Notes under the pieces: generated by a model | Told to the model about the DNA's origin: nothing | The model's input: the letters and a program-made list of their open reading frames with translations, nothing else | Database searches by the model: none | Made by a program: the position numbers and the translations under genes | Assembly (NCBI RefSeq): GCF_000210295.1 | Contig: NC_026739.1 | Location: 282,262-346,261, forward strand | From: Trypanosoma brucei gambiense DAL972 | Taxonomy: Eukaryota; Euglenozoa; Kinetoplastea; Trypanosomatida; Trypanosomatidae | Direction: 5' to 3' | DNA: 64,000 nucleotides | Part shown: piece by piece, positions 1 through 9,044 of the stretch | Layout of the letters: the number at the start of each line of letters is the position of its first letter | Position numbering within the stretch: position 1 is the stretch's first letter

Positions 1-5
1 CACTT

Positions 6-437
6 TTACAAACCAGTAACAGCAAATTGTTTCGCCCACAAAAAAGTGCAGCCGGCGAGCGACACCAAATTCGTAAAAATCACGAGTGCAACGCCCGGGG
101 CAGCCCTCGTTCGCCCCTGCAAGCCGCTGAAGCTCTTATGGCACACAACAAGTGCGCTAGTGGCAGAAGTAACGCACAATATCCAACCAAGTAAGACGAC
201 TCCCTTTGCACTGTTAACGTTGTTCCTGATATCCGTAGGAGAGGCACGAGTAAGCAACACGAAACCCACCACGGAGATGAGAGCGGGAAGCAATAACACC
301 AACGATACGCGGTATTGTGCATTTGGTTCCCCCCGAGCGACAATGATTAGGTCGAGCAGCAACATAAGCGCTGAACCGAACATGAAACCAGCTACCCCGA
401 AGGGTGTCAGCAACGAGCGCGGTGTTAGTTTGCTCAT
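6..437 (-). CDS. TMEM50/Vps68-like four-helix membrane protein
   Basis: A 143-residue protein with four hydrophobic segments (about residues 10-32, 42-62, 76-97 and 112-134). Segment 1 ends in an LLLDLIIV-type motif and segment 4 follows an APGVALVIF stretch. Both resemble the UPF0220 family (animal TMEM50, yeast Vps68), small endomembrane proteins of about 150-190 residues, so the length fits. The open frame continues upstream to about 887, but the coding strand has a long CT-rich tract at 517-553 and the first AG after it is at 474-475. A trans-spliced mRNA would therefore begin at about 473, and the first in-frame ATG is at 435-437. An ATG at 489-491 would be spliced away. It is the last gene of the window in the direction of transcription and is complete. 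The family call rests on topology and a few motifs; it could be another four-helix family. Confidence 0.7.
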   Translation of the reverse strand: MSKLTPRSLLTPFGVAGFMFGSALMLLLDLIIVARGEPNAQYRVSLVLLLPALISVVGFVLLTRASPTDIRNNVNSAKGVVLLGWILCVTSATSALVVCHKSFSGLQGRTRAAPGVALVIFTNLVSLAGCTFLWAKQFAVTGL

Positions 438-996
438 TGTTCCACCCGCAGTTACGGTGTATCCTTCGGTGACCTTGAATATTTTAGGCATGAATAGCAA
501 GCAACAAACAAGGTGTGGGGAGAAAAGACAGAGCAAAGGAAAAGAAAAGAAGAGCGTGACCTGGAAGTGCACAACGGAGAGGAGCAAATACTTCATGGGG
601 TGTATCAGGGTCGCATGCTCCACGCGGAAGTGGGACAACCCAATAGGCCGCTGACTTCCACACTGGTTCAGTTGCTGCACTGCCGACTCCGGTTTGAGGG
701 TTGCAGCGTGAAGCAAGGCGTTTCTCTCCCTCTCTTTCCTCCTTCTCAACATCCAAAAGGGGGGGGGGGAATGTACGTTTCCTTTCTCCCCTTTTTTTCT
801 CCTTCGGGTGCTAGTTGCCTTTCTTCCCTTTTTGTCCCAATTACGGAGTTCAGTATCTCGGGCAGCAACAATGCAAACTGCAGACACATTAACTAATCAC
901 TTACACGCTAGATGAAAGCGACCTTAGACAACAATTAAGTCGGTTTAACTGCTTTGCCTTCCCCCTTACCTCTCGGCACCCACAACTTTGGAGGTC
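438..996 (-). other. Spacer, MATH gene to TMEM50-like gene
   Basis: Holds the MATH 3'-UTR and the TMEM50-like splice acceptor at 474, plus a C-run (G9 on the plus strand near 760). The open frame crossing it is not supported. Confidence 0.8.
474..553 (-). promoter_or_regulatory. Trans-splice acceptor of the TMEM50-like gene
   Basis: On the coding strand a CT-rich tract (553-517) is followed by the first AG at 475-474. This places the mRNA start at about 473 and rules out upstream in-frame ATGs. Confidence 0.65.
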
Positions 997-3306
997 TCAC
1001 GACAATCTCTCGAGGATGTCCTGAAGTTGTGCCGACACGATTTCGTCAATTCCATCGCTTTCGCCACCTACCGGAAATGAAAGCACTGGGTCCTGTTGCA
1101 ACTCTTCCAGATGATGCTGACCCTCCGAAATCTTGGTTTCATACGATCTTATTTTCTTCAACAGCGTGGCCTTCCGTTCAGCAATGACATTGAGTTCGTT
1201 AGCGAGTTTCTCACCGGCTTTCTTGAGCTCCTTAATGTCGTGGGTGAGTTCCTTCTTTTCGCGAGCAAGATTGGTGATGGTGCGCTTCATTTCTTCAATG
1301 CCCCTTGCCATCTCCGCATTTTGCTCTTGGGCTTGTTTGATAATCTCTTGTTCCCTCTGGCGTTCTAACTGCTCCCGGCGCTCGCGTTCGGCCAATTCCC
1401 TTACGATGCGTTGCTTTTCGCTCTTAAAGCGCTCCAAAATATCGTGAAAGCCCTTAGTTGCCCGCTGTACCGTATCCTTTCGTGTCTTCTCCTCGTCTTT
1501 CAGCGTCTTCGATATCTCCTGCTTAACTCTTTTTTTCAATTGCGCAATCTTTTCATCCTCGATGAGTTGGCGCACCGCCCTTTCGTCTACTTTTGGTCCG
1601 GCGGGTTTATCTTTGTTGGATACATTCTTCGAAGAAACGGTCGTCTTGGGAGCCTCTACGATAACAATGCCAACCTCAATGGTGATGCTGTCATTTTCCT
1701 TGTGCCAGAAGCCTTTGCGCGGGTTCAGCAACTCATCGAATCGGGCAACGTTGTTGAATCCCCAATCATTTTCCTGCGACCTCGCGAAGAAACGCTGTGT
1801 GCCCTCGTTGCAGATAGAATCGTCCTTACTTAGGTGGTTGATAACCGATATTAGAAACTTGCAGTACACTGTCTCCGTTTGGCAGAGGTAGAGTGCTAAA
1901 TTACTCTTGTTTGCCATACAAAGAAGGCTCCACTTCATCTGACCGAACTCAAACTCGGGTGAGTAACGACGCTCACTGTCTTTGGGTAAGAGGGATATAT
2001 TTTCCACCTGAAAGGTGATAAACCCCATGTCACCCTTACACCGCATCAGGGAAGGCGGAACCGTGAAGGCGAGTGTCTTTTGCCTCTTGGAGCGGGATTT
2101 CCTAGCACGAACGCGCTCCCGTGGGAAAGCAGCGAAGACGATGGCCTCGCAGAATTTCTCCGTGGAATTCGTGTCTGGGACCGAGACTCCCAACTCGGAG
2201 GTGATTCTTTTCAGTGGTTTGAGTCGGAGATTGGTTAAGACTGCAAGAAAACCCATTGCTACCATGCGCTCCCACATTTCTTCCACCTGCGGGCTTTCTT
2301 CCCACAGACCCAACATGTGGCTCAGCGCATGCTTCAACTGCTCTGGAAGGGACTGAAGAAAATCAATGCTTGCTGCGGTCTGAAGGGGTCCCGTCTGCAC
2401 GCGGTTGGTCATATCCTCAATGAACTTGTGCTTGTCTATGAGAGCGCAAGCCTTTTCGCACCCAAGCCGAACGGCCGTTTTGACTATTTGAACAATGTAC
2501 TCACGGTTAGAAGAGGATGGTTTCACCTTAACCTTCGCGCTCTCGCTCATCTTTTTTAGCGAGTCGTTGGAAAGTGGCTCCATAAAGCTTGTTAGGTGCG
2601 ACACTGCCTCTCCACTTCCCGATGAGCAAAGAGAGGTAACATCCACGTTTGCGGCTTCCTCATCACCTGCTTCATCTTCCCCAGACGACGATTCGGCAGG
2701 TGGAGGCACGGTACGCTGCTCCAGTGACCTACGACTCGGAAAGGTGTACGTGGTGGCCCTAACGGTGAGACGCGGAGGGGCGAATGGGCCGACGGTATTG
2801 AGAACGGTTCCCTTATCATCCACAACCTTCTTTTGTTCGATCAACATCGTTTCGTCATCCTCACGTTTCTTGCGGAGTTCTTCCTTCTTCCTTAAGCTTT
2901 GTTCTTGTTCCCTTAACATAGGCTTTGAACCGCCGTCAAAGTCGTCATCACCCCCGCGTTCTTCGTCCGAGTCAAAAATGCTATCCGTCTTGAAGTACTC
3001 TTCCTCGTCTCTAGTAACTGGGTACTCACGTGGAGCCACATTGTCAAAATAAGTGTATGGCGCAGCACGGTGAGCTGCCGACATGAGCGAGTCCACCAGG
3101 GGTTTGAGCATGCCCCAAATAACATTCTTATACTCTTCCGAATCATTGTTTTCCTGTGCACGGATCAGCTCCTTTTCTAGAGCTAGCGTCATATCCAGCC
3201 CCGTCGACCCTCTGATTGGGGACTCGTGCGCGAGCCGGTGGAGGATACTCCTATAAAAGTCCTGGTCCTCAGGTGCTAACAGCGGTTGCGAATACTGGGG
3301 ATCCAT
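997..3306 (-). CDS. MATH-domain protein with long C-terminal coiled coil
   Basis: A 769-residue protein. Residues 1-265 are acidic and low-complexity, with a KKREDD-type charged helix near 140-160. Residues 270-410 form a predicted helical region of unknown family. Residues 428-552 read as a MATH (meprin and TRAF homology) beta-sandwich: GFITFQVENISLL at its start, a KWSLLCMANKSN strand, then FNNVARFDELLNPRKGFW, the usual 'F..l..l.d..kGf' ending. Residues 580-750 are a heptad-rich coiled coil. MATH domains bind peptides, usually in TRAF or ubiquitin-ligase adaptors; no RING or BTB is present here, so the partner is unknown. The ATG at 3304-3306 is used: frame extension upstream begins with TTG, and the first AG after the CT-rich tract at 3441-3494 lies at 3362-3363, giving a leader of about 55 nt without upstream ATG. 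Confidence 0.88.
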   Translation of the reverse strand: MDPQYSQPLLAPEDQDFYRSILHRLAHESPIRGSTGLDMTLALEKELIRAQENNDSEEYKNVIWGMLKPLVDSLMSAAHRAAPYTYFDNVAPREYPVTRDEEEYFKTDSIFDSDEERGGDDDFDGGSKPMLREQEQSLRKKEELRKKREDDETMLIEQKKVVDDKGTVLNTVGPFAPPRLTVRATTYTFPSRRSLEQRTVPPPAESSSGEDEAGDEEAANVDVTSLCSSGSGEAVSHLTSFMEPLSNDSLKKMSESAKVKVKPSSSNREYIVQIVKTAVRLGCEKACALIDKHKFIEDMTNRVQTGPLQTAASIDFLQSLPEQLKHALSHMLGLWEESPQVEEMWERMVAMGFLAVLTNLRLKPLKRITSELGVSVPDTNSTEKFCEAIVFAAFPRERVRARKSRSKRQKTLAFTVPPSLMRCKGDMGFITFQVENISLLPKDSERRYSPEFEFGQMKWSLLCMANKSNLALYLCQTETVYCKFLISVINHLSKDDSICNEGTQRFFARSQENDWGFNNVARFDELLNPRKGFWHKENDSITIEVGIVIVEAPKTTVSSKNVSNKDKPAGPKVDERAVRQLIEDEKIAQLKKRVKQEISKTLKDEEKTRKDTVQRATKGFHDILERFKSEKQRIVRELAERERREQLERQREQEIIKQAQEQNAEMARGIEEMKRTITNLAREKKELTHDIKELKKAGEKLANELNVIAERKATLLKKIRSYETKISEGQHHLEELQQDPVLSFPVGGESDGIDEIVSAQLQDILERLS

Positions 3307-3630
3307 GGCCTTCTTAACCTTCAACGCTTCTTTAACTTACTTTTCAGCCAACTTTTTCCTACTGTATGATCCGTCAACGCGATCGAATACAAGTGTCAGC
3401 ACAGGCACACGTGTTTTCATATATGCGGGTACCGGTGCACAATGAAGGGAAGTCACAAAGTAATTGAAGAATACGCAAGAGTGAGGGGGAAACCATACAT
3501 GTCGTAAATATTGTGGGAAAGAACGAGACTCAAAGGGGTTGCTTAATAGAAGGGTCGATATTATGACGTATGACTGTGCATGTACACACACATACAATAA
3601 GGCTAACAACGAGAGACACTTCAGTATTCG
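3307..3630 (-). other. Spacer, 258-residue gene to MATH gene
   Basis: Contains the MATH acceptor (3362) and nothing else recognisable. Confidence 0.8.
3362..3494 (-). promoter_or_regulatory. Trans-splice acceptor of the MATH gene
   Basis: CT-rich sequence (3494-3441) with no AG until ATACAG (3363-3362). The resulting leader of about 55 nt contains no ATG before the chosen start. Confidence 0.55.
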
Positions 3631-4407
3631 TCAAGACGTCGACGCTGTTGTCGCCTCGAGCTGTGAGCCAGCCTTATGTTCCTCTTCACCAGCAAGGGCT
3701 TTACTGCTCGAGGAGTCGGTAAGGACCTCGTCGGCCCGCTGTTGAACGTCGCGCGTTTCATACCACCACATGAAGTTGACCTTCCCGTTCAGGTCAGTAT
3801 ACGGCAAATAGTCTATTTCCCGCTGTTGGAATCGGCGCAGGTACCTTGTGGTGTTTGCTACCTCCTCCTCCAGACGCCGCGCGTGCGCCTCCTTCGCCTC
3901 AACATTCATTTCCCTAAATTTCTCCGCGTATGTGGAGGTTTCCGTTGCGGCCGCGCCTCGCAAACCTGAATGGGTGTCCACCGCCTCCGATTTTGCTGTG
4001 ACGATCCTCTGTACTTCTTCATATCGCTCGCGTGTAAGGAAGCAGAGCCACTCGTTGGAAATGGCATCCCGCTCAAATGTGACGAATCCCTCCTCGCGTG
4101 CCTGTTTTAGCACCTCACGAAGATGCCTCTTACTATCGAGCACGATCTCCGGGTCGTTCGTGCAGTGTTCCCAAAGGCCTCCTACCTCACATGGCTGATG
4201 CCGATAAAGAACGCCAAGTACAAAGTTACGGGGGATGGTGCCAACATCGCGTGGAATAGCCTTGGTACGGAAGCGCTGTTCCTCCGTAAACTTAAAGTTT
4301 TCTGGAATGCGCTGTTCCGGCCAGTTCTTCATTTTAGCACCGCGGTAAACAACTCCATGCGGTGTATGCACGCCGCTCTGCCAACGCGCGATCAAGGACC
4401 TCTTCAT
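3631..4407 (-). CDS. Probable mitochondrial protein of unknown function
   Basis: A 258-residue product. The N-terminus MKRSLIARWQSGVHTPHGVV is basic, hydroxylated and free of acids, typical of a trypanosome mitochondrial presequence. The middle (about 75-145) contains WEHCTNDPEIVLDSKRH and an REVLKQAREEGFVTF helix-strand that could be a small winged-helix-like unit. Residues 165-200 are strongly charged and helical, and the tail is Ser/Glu-rich. I do not recognise the family; a mitoribosomal or RNA-processing role is possible but unproven. An upstream ATG at 4537-4539 is in frame but precedes a TTTTTCTGGTCTTCTCTAG splice signal (AG at 4494-4495). The mRNA would therefore start at about 4493 and translation at 4407. 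Confidence 0.82.
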   Translation of the reverse strand: MKRSLIARWQSGVHTPHGVVYRGAKMKNWPEQRIPENFKFTEEQRFRTKAIPRDVGTIPRNFVLGVLYRHQPCEVGGLWEHCTNDPEIVLDSKRHLREVLKQAREEGFVTFERDAISNEWLCFLTRERYEEVQRIVTAKSEAVDTHSGLRGAAATETSTYAEKFREMNVEAKEAHARRLEEEVANTTRYLRRFQQREIDYLPYTDLNGKVNFMWWYETRDVQQRADEVLTDSSSSKALAGEEEHKAGSQLEATTASTS

Positions 4408-4493
4408 GACGGAGAAGTCGCCGCTGCCGCAAGGGATGGAACGGATTTGCGGGGCGCTAACACAACGAACTATACGAGGTAACGGAGACACAA

Positions 4494-4512
4494 CTAGAGA
4501 AGACCAGAAAAA
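4494..4512 (-). promoter_or_regulatory. Trans-splice acceptor deciding the start of the 258-residue gene
   Basis: The coding strand reads TTTTTCTGGTCTTCTCTAG, a compact tract ending in AG at 4495-4494, lying inside the longer open frame. Processing here removes the ATG at 4537-4539. Confidence 0.65.
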
Positions 4513-4883
4513 TACGTCCGAAGTGTACAAACAACACATGTGTGTGCTGCGCCAGCGTTAACATGGAGTTAAACCACAATGTGAGCACGATCGAGTAACA
4601 ACCCAAAAAGGAAATTCCCATCGGTGGTAAAACACAAAAACAAAACTTGCAAGTAAATACCGACACTTGCACACGACAGTGAGTTGCCTTGGAGCTGTCC
4701 GGGCGTGATTTTCTCGGATCCGCGTACCGGTCACCGCCTCTAGGAGGTTCACAATGGGACGAAACAAACAAAAGGAGAGAGGGATATCGGTAATACTGTG
4801 ACAAGCGTAGGTGTAATTAAGGGAGAGAGTGGAATATAAAAAGTCTTGTGATGATTTAAACTTATCGTCTTCCTCAAGGACGA

Positions 4884-4928
4884 TAAATAAATAAATAAAT
4901 AAATAAATATATATATATATATATATAT
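4884..4928. repeat. (TAAA)n then (TA)n microsatellite
   Basis: About six TAAA units followed by about eleven TA units in the spacer between the 258- and 280-residue genes. Confidence 0.95.
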
Positions 4929-4967
4929 TTACAACGCTCGAGCAGTTAGAAAAGTCACCACGGAACA

Positions 4968-5810
4968 CTAAGTGAGGTTCTTACTTCGCTCGGGTGAGGG
5001 ACCGGGTTGTGAGGTCATGAATTGGAGCACGCGCTTGGAGGTTGGAAAACAAGCCATCAAGCAGAGAACGTATGCAATACATTTCAGGAAGAGAAATCCC
5101 AACTGCCTTACGTGACATCCCCCAACGAACTGCCTCGCCTCCTCCGCCGGGTTTACGCTCCGCGACGGATCTAAAACCAACTTTCCCTGCGTGATACGCG
5201 TAAACCCAACTGAGAATCCCAGTAGGGGCGTTCCACTCAAGTAAAGAAAACTACCCGTTTTGTTCCCGCATTCATCCAAAACTGATACCATGGTGAAGTG
5301 CATAAGTAGAGGAATACTGACATCGAACCCCTTTCCCAAATGTATCACATGTGGGATAGAGCGGAAGGTGACTTTGGGTGATATCCATCCAACTTGCATA
5401 CGAATGAGAGCCTCAAGCCTTAACCCCCTCCTCGATTCTAGCAAGCAGCGATACCGAACTCTCGACATGTTTCCCTCCTTGTCGCTCACTGTTATTTGAG
5501 CATTGGGGTTCATAGGTTTTCCCGGGCCGGCAGCTATGTGTGGGTCAATGGCCAGAAAGAAACCTGAGACACGGATGGGACCCTTAAACGGTTCCTCCAC
5601 ACGAAACAAACCCTTAGTTCCAAAGACGGGGTGATCTGTGGGGAGTAACCGACGGCTGCTCTGCGCAGTTGGGAGTGTGGCCTGCTGTTGGCCGAAGAGG
5701 GGATGGCTGGTGCTCAAGAGGGTACGCCTGGGACGGGCGGGTTCTCCCCTCTTCCGTGTCCACAAATGAAGGGGAAGAAGCCGCCTCCAGCAGCGCACGT
5801 ATGGTGCCAT
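4968..5810 (-). CDS. Hypothetical protein with presequence and C-terminal hydrophobic helix
   Basis: A 280-residue protein. The first 35 residues are Arg/Leu/Ser-rich without acids (MAPYVRCWRRLLPLHLW...), consistent with mitochondrial import. A TDHPVFG motif follows, similar to an earlier STSHPLFG, giving a short internal repeat near residues 33 and 58. The core (75-220) is mostly predicted beta strands with several Gly-Pro turns. One hydrophobic segment (about 236-255, LGFLFLKCIAYVLCLMACF) could anchor the protein in a membrane. I do not recognise a family. The start is the ATG at 5808-5810; one codon further upstream is GTG. A splice acceptor at 5848-5849 after a long CT tract leaves a 37-nt leader. 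Confidence 0.85.
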   Translation of the reverse strand: MAPYVRCWRRLLPLHLWTRKRGEPARPRRTLLSTSHPLFGQQQATLPTAQSSRRLLPTDHPVFGTKGLFRVEEPFKGPIRVSGFFLAIDPHIAAGPGKPMNPNAQITVSDKEGNMSRVRYRCLLESRRGLRLEALIRMQVGWISPKVTFRSIPHVIHLGKGFDVSIPLLMHFTMVSVLDECGNKTGSFLYLSGTPLLGFSVGFTRITQGKLVLDPSRSVNPAEEARQFVGGCHVRQLGFLFLKCIAYVLCLMACFPTSKRVLQFMTSQPGPSPERSKNLT

Positions 5811-6369
5811 CACTGCGCTTAGGACGAAAAAAAAAGGGGAGGGAAAACTAAAGAAGAAATGAGAAGAGACAAAAAAGGAGAAACATCACGTGGAGGGGGG
5901 AGGGGAGAAAAGCGTTGACAAAGACAATTGGACATGTAGATAACAATGGCAAAGTACGGTTGGCGGCAAGCGAAGCAACCTGCAGCTGTACGTGTACCAT
6001 TTTGATAGCTTTGGTAATAAGACGTTGTTGAGAGAAGTGTGGGAATAAATCAGCCACCGCCTTCATATTAAAGCAAAGAGTTCAACGAGAATAGGAGAAA
6101 AAAACGACAACAGTGAGTGAGATAGGGTCCAAGAAAGGGGTTAAACGTGAATAAATGAACCAGCACAGGGCATCTGCTTTCTTTTTTTTTTTTGTTGTGT
6201 ATTTGAGTTGCGTCTCAGTAAAAGAATTATTCCCCTACCGGGAACAAAAGGAGAAAAACAGCAAAATCTTCAATAGCACAGCGGGTCGAAGAAAAAAAGG
6301 GGCAGAGGAGTCAAAAGTCCCTGCCTCCCTTCCCGACATTTAGGGAAAAGGGGTATATCAAGCAGGGAT
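5811..6369 (-). other. Spacer, cyclin to 280-residue gene
   Basis: Acceptor at 5848. A 72-codon frame at 5848-6066 ends inside the splice tract and its second codon holds the first AG after another T-rich tract, so it is probably leader or 3'-UTR. Confidence 0.7.
5848..5881 (-). promoter_or_regulatory. Trans-splice acceptor of the 280-residue gene
   Basis: A long TC tract on the coding strand ends in TTCTTTAG (AG 5849-5848), giving a 37-nt leader. A second AG in CCTAAG lies closer to the ATG. Confidence 0.65.
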
Positions 6370-7614
6370 CTATGAATTTCTTGTCGCAAGGCACATATCC
6401 AACCGCTCCATAATATCCTCAGGCAACTGCGGAAGTTTGACAGACTTACGGTACTCTTCAATTGTTTCCTTGTACTTAACGCAAAGAAGTCGGGCAGCAG
6501 CAAGACATCGACTAGATGATATACCAAGTTTACCCTGAATGTAATTAATAGCACTTTTCCCTTCGACCATATTTGTAGCCAAAATACACATGGAAAGCAT
6601 CAGAACACCCAGTGCCGTGACATGACTGGGTAATTGTATGAATTCAACATGTAGAACAACCTCCTGGACGAGCACTTGACACTGATTCAAGAAGCGTTTA
6701 TTAATATTACGCGGAACAACCAAAGTGCCACGCTCCACAAAAACGAAATTGACCCCTCCATTAGATAAACACAACCGGCTCTCCCTTTTACTATCCACAT
6801 ACAGAGAGCGTAACGGCGTGTCGAGCGGAGTGCGGCGGGTAACAAGGACGTTTTCCCCAAACACCTGAAAAACTTCGATGTTGTTGCTTGCAGGAATTCC
6901 CGCAATTGCGCACAGTTGTGGGACAATGCTTGTGATGATGCAGTCCTCCGTCGCCTCGAGGCGCTTCCACTTGTGCACATCCTCCTCTACTACAAGAATG
7001 TTAAGAATGACAATCTCCCCGGGTTCTCTTTTCACCACTGAACCACACGAAACGAGGTCTTCGCTTCCGAGCATGTGCAGTTGCAAGTAAAGGTGGTTAA
7101 TGACAGTTGTGTGTGGAAGCCGCCACTTGAAGAAACAAAGTATTGTTTCCTCCATCTCCAATATTTGCTCACTAGAGTAGGCATCATCGCAAACGCGGAC
7201 AATTTTCTTAAGTGAGGGTAGGCTATTGTCCATCTCCTCAAATTTCGCCGCATCCCACAAACATGTCGCCGCCGCCAGTTGACACTTCTCAATTGGGAGT
7301 GTTTGCAAAGAGCCCGAAATGAAGGCGTCCGTCAGCTGTATGGCAAGGCACAACGTCGTCCCCTTCAAGTTCAAAGCCACACAAACGTCACGCAGCCAGT
7401 TCGTAATTATCTTCCTATTCCTATAGCTATAAACGGACTTCTTAAGTTTCTTAATGTCGTCGAGTGGTGTCATTTCCTTCTTTTTCATCATTTCAAATAT
7501 AGCGACATGCGACACGGTATCACCCTCTCCCGGATGTGACTTATAGTCAATGGAAGAAGGATCCCCGAATGGCCCCGGTATGGAGTTTAGCGTCACAGTT
7601 GTACGTATGTTCAT
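6370..7614 (-). CDS. CYC3: Cyclin (mitotic-type cyclin box), probably CYC3
   Basis: A 414-residue cyclin. Residues 65-180 form the N-terminal cyclin box: RKIITNWLRDVC matches the 'MR.iLvdWL.eV' start, AIQLTDAFIS the iiDrfls helix, AAATCLWDAAKFEEM the 'lia.KyEE' helix, and YSSEQILEMEETILCFFKW the 'y...il.mE..iL..l.w' helix. The second half (about 310-400) is helical and may be a divergent second cyclin fold. Cyclins activate cdc2-related kinases (CRKs). The CYC3 name is from recalled T. brucei gene order and was not checked by alignment. The longer frame reaches 7815, but the first AG after the CT-rich tract is at 7678-7679. That gives a 63-nt leader with no upstream ATG and a start at 7614. 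Confidence 0.87.
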   Translation of the reverse strand: MNIRTTVTLNSIPGPFGDPSSIDYKSHPGEGDTVSHVAIFEMMKKKEMTPLDDIKKLKKSVYSYRNRKIITNWLRDVCVALNLKGTTLCLAIQLTDAFISGSLQTLPIEKCQLAAATCLWDAAKFEEMDNSLPSLKKIVRVCDDAYSSEQILEMEETILCFFKWRLPHTTVINHLYLQLHMLGSEDLVSCGSVVKREPGEIVILNILVVEEDVHKWKRLEATEDCIITSIVPQLCAIAGIPASNNIEVFQVFGENVLVTRRTPLDTPLRSLYVDSKRESRLCLSNGGVNFVFVERGTLVVPRNINKRFLNQCQVLVQEVVLHVEFIQLPSHVTALGVLMLSMCILATNMVEGKSAINYIQGKLGISSSRCLAAARLLCVKYKETIEEYRKSVKLPQLPEDIMERLDMCLATRNS

Positions 7615-9044
7615 CGTGACCGCCCGCGATATAAATGTTAAATGTTCCGATGACACCACCGTAACGCCCAGCTTTTCCTCCCATACATACACACATATCC
7701 AAAATGTATGAGGGGAATGTGACATAAGCAGAGGGAGACGAATACCACATGAAACCACCAGCGAGGTGAAGAGAAGGGATAAGGGGAGTAAGTCGAGATA
7801 ATTGAGTAAAGACAAGTAAAATGTGGTCGTTTCTCCCCTTTTTTAAATATTGAACTGGTATGTGGTGCCTGCGTCGTTGGCGGAGGTAAAGTGGCCAACA
7901 GAGGCGAAGATAAATTATCCGTAACAAACGAACACGAGTTTTCTTTTTTTTTTTTCTGGAAAAGAAATTATGGAGGAGAAGAAAAAACCAAATAAGTTTT
8001 CGGCTTCACGTGCAGAAATACTAATGGCAGCTACAAATCCTCATCTGCGAACGTTGATCGTACCTCCCCCCTCCCCGGCAGCTCCTTCTATTCGCAATGG
8101 TGCTGAGAATTACGCCACTTTACGCACGTGCGGCTCACTGTCCCCTCTTTTTTTCTTTGCCATTCACAATTTTGCCCCCGTCTCGTCCACAACAATCCTT
8201 TCGTTTCGTTTCTTTACCTGTCACTCCTCCATTACCTCTTCTTCTTCTTCCTTTTTGGCACTTGGGGGACCGCTGCTATTTTTTCTTTTTTCTCTTACAT
8301 CAGGTAAAGGTAAGTAAAGGTTGGGAACCAAATGCCATTGAAGCCACTGTCTAAAAGAGTCCAACTGCACCTGTCAGCGCGCTCCGGCCGTGTTACGGCG
8401 CCTTCATGCTCTCGGCCGCGTGTACTTTTTTTTTTTTTCCTTTACTCCGTACAAGACGGAGTAAAGAAATTGCTTGGGGAGACCAGCTTCGTACCTCCTC
8501 GTGACCATCCGCAAACTGGCGGCGACAACACGATAGAGGCGTGACGTTAAATGAAGTGTGAGCGCACCTGTCCGGCGAACATCAATATTAACTCAGTTCA
8601 GTACCATCGCGGGCATTGTGCCTCCTATTGAGGTGCAGCTGTAGAACTTTTTTGACGCATTATTGGGAGAAAAGATCAAGCTGTAAAAGGAAGCAAATGA
8701 CTGCAGAAAGGTATTTCCTGTTTCACATGTTTTGCACCAACATAGTGGGCATGTGCGCCTTTTGTCCACCATGTTTCTACTCCTCATACGCGCACGGGTG
8801 TCAGTACCCCCTTGCGGTGCCCCTCGTTCCTACATAGATGAAAATTTCAACTCCTCCACACTTTTCTTTTGGTTACCACTCGCCTAATCATTTCTGCTTT
8901 CAACTAACTTACAAGTTTGTTCTCATTTCCCCACTTTATTAATGGTTATACTTCTTTCCCTCTTTGGTTCACTCTTTTGTTATGGTGGTGGAAGTCCCAT
9001 TTCCGCCCTTCAACAGCCTTCAGAGTTTCAGAACTACTCCTCCA
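7615..9044 (-). other. Spacer, arginine-rich gene to cyclin
   Basis: 1.4 kb: the cyclin acceptor (7678), then probably a long 3'-UTR of the arginine-rich gene. The plus strand is CT-rich around 8120-8300, so this part is purine-rich in the transcript. No convincing small gene. Confidence 0.7.
7678..7798 (-). promoter_or_regulatory. Trans-splice acceptor of the cyclin gene
   Basis: CT-rich coding-strand sequence (7798-7720) with the first AG in GGGAG at 7679-7678. The 63-nt leader is free of ATG, supporting the start at 7614. Confidence 0.55.

Larger units (their letters stand above)
4408..4967 (-). other. Spacer, 280- to 258-residue gene
   Basis: Splice acceptor at 4494 and the TAAA/TA repeat. 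Two short minus-strand frames here lack a splice signal and look like UTR. Confidence 0.75.

Noticed and set aside
5848..6066. Minus-strand 72-codon ORF with hydrophobic end
   Set aside because: The only AG after the preceding T-rich tract falls in its second codon, and its last third is the splice tract of the next gene.
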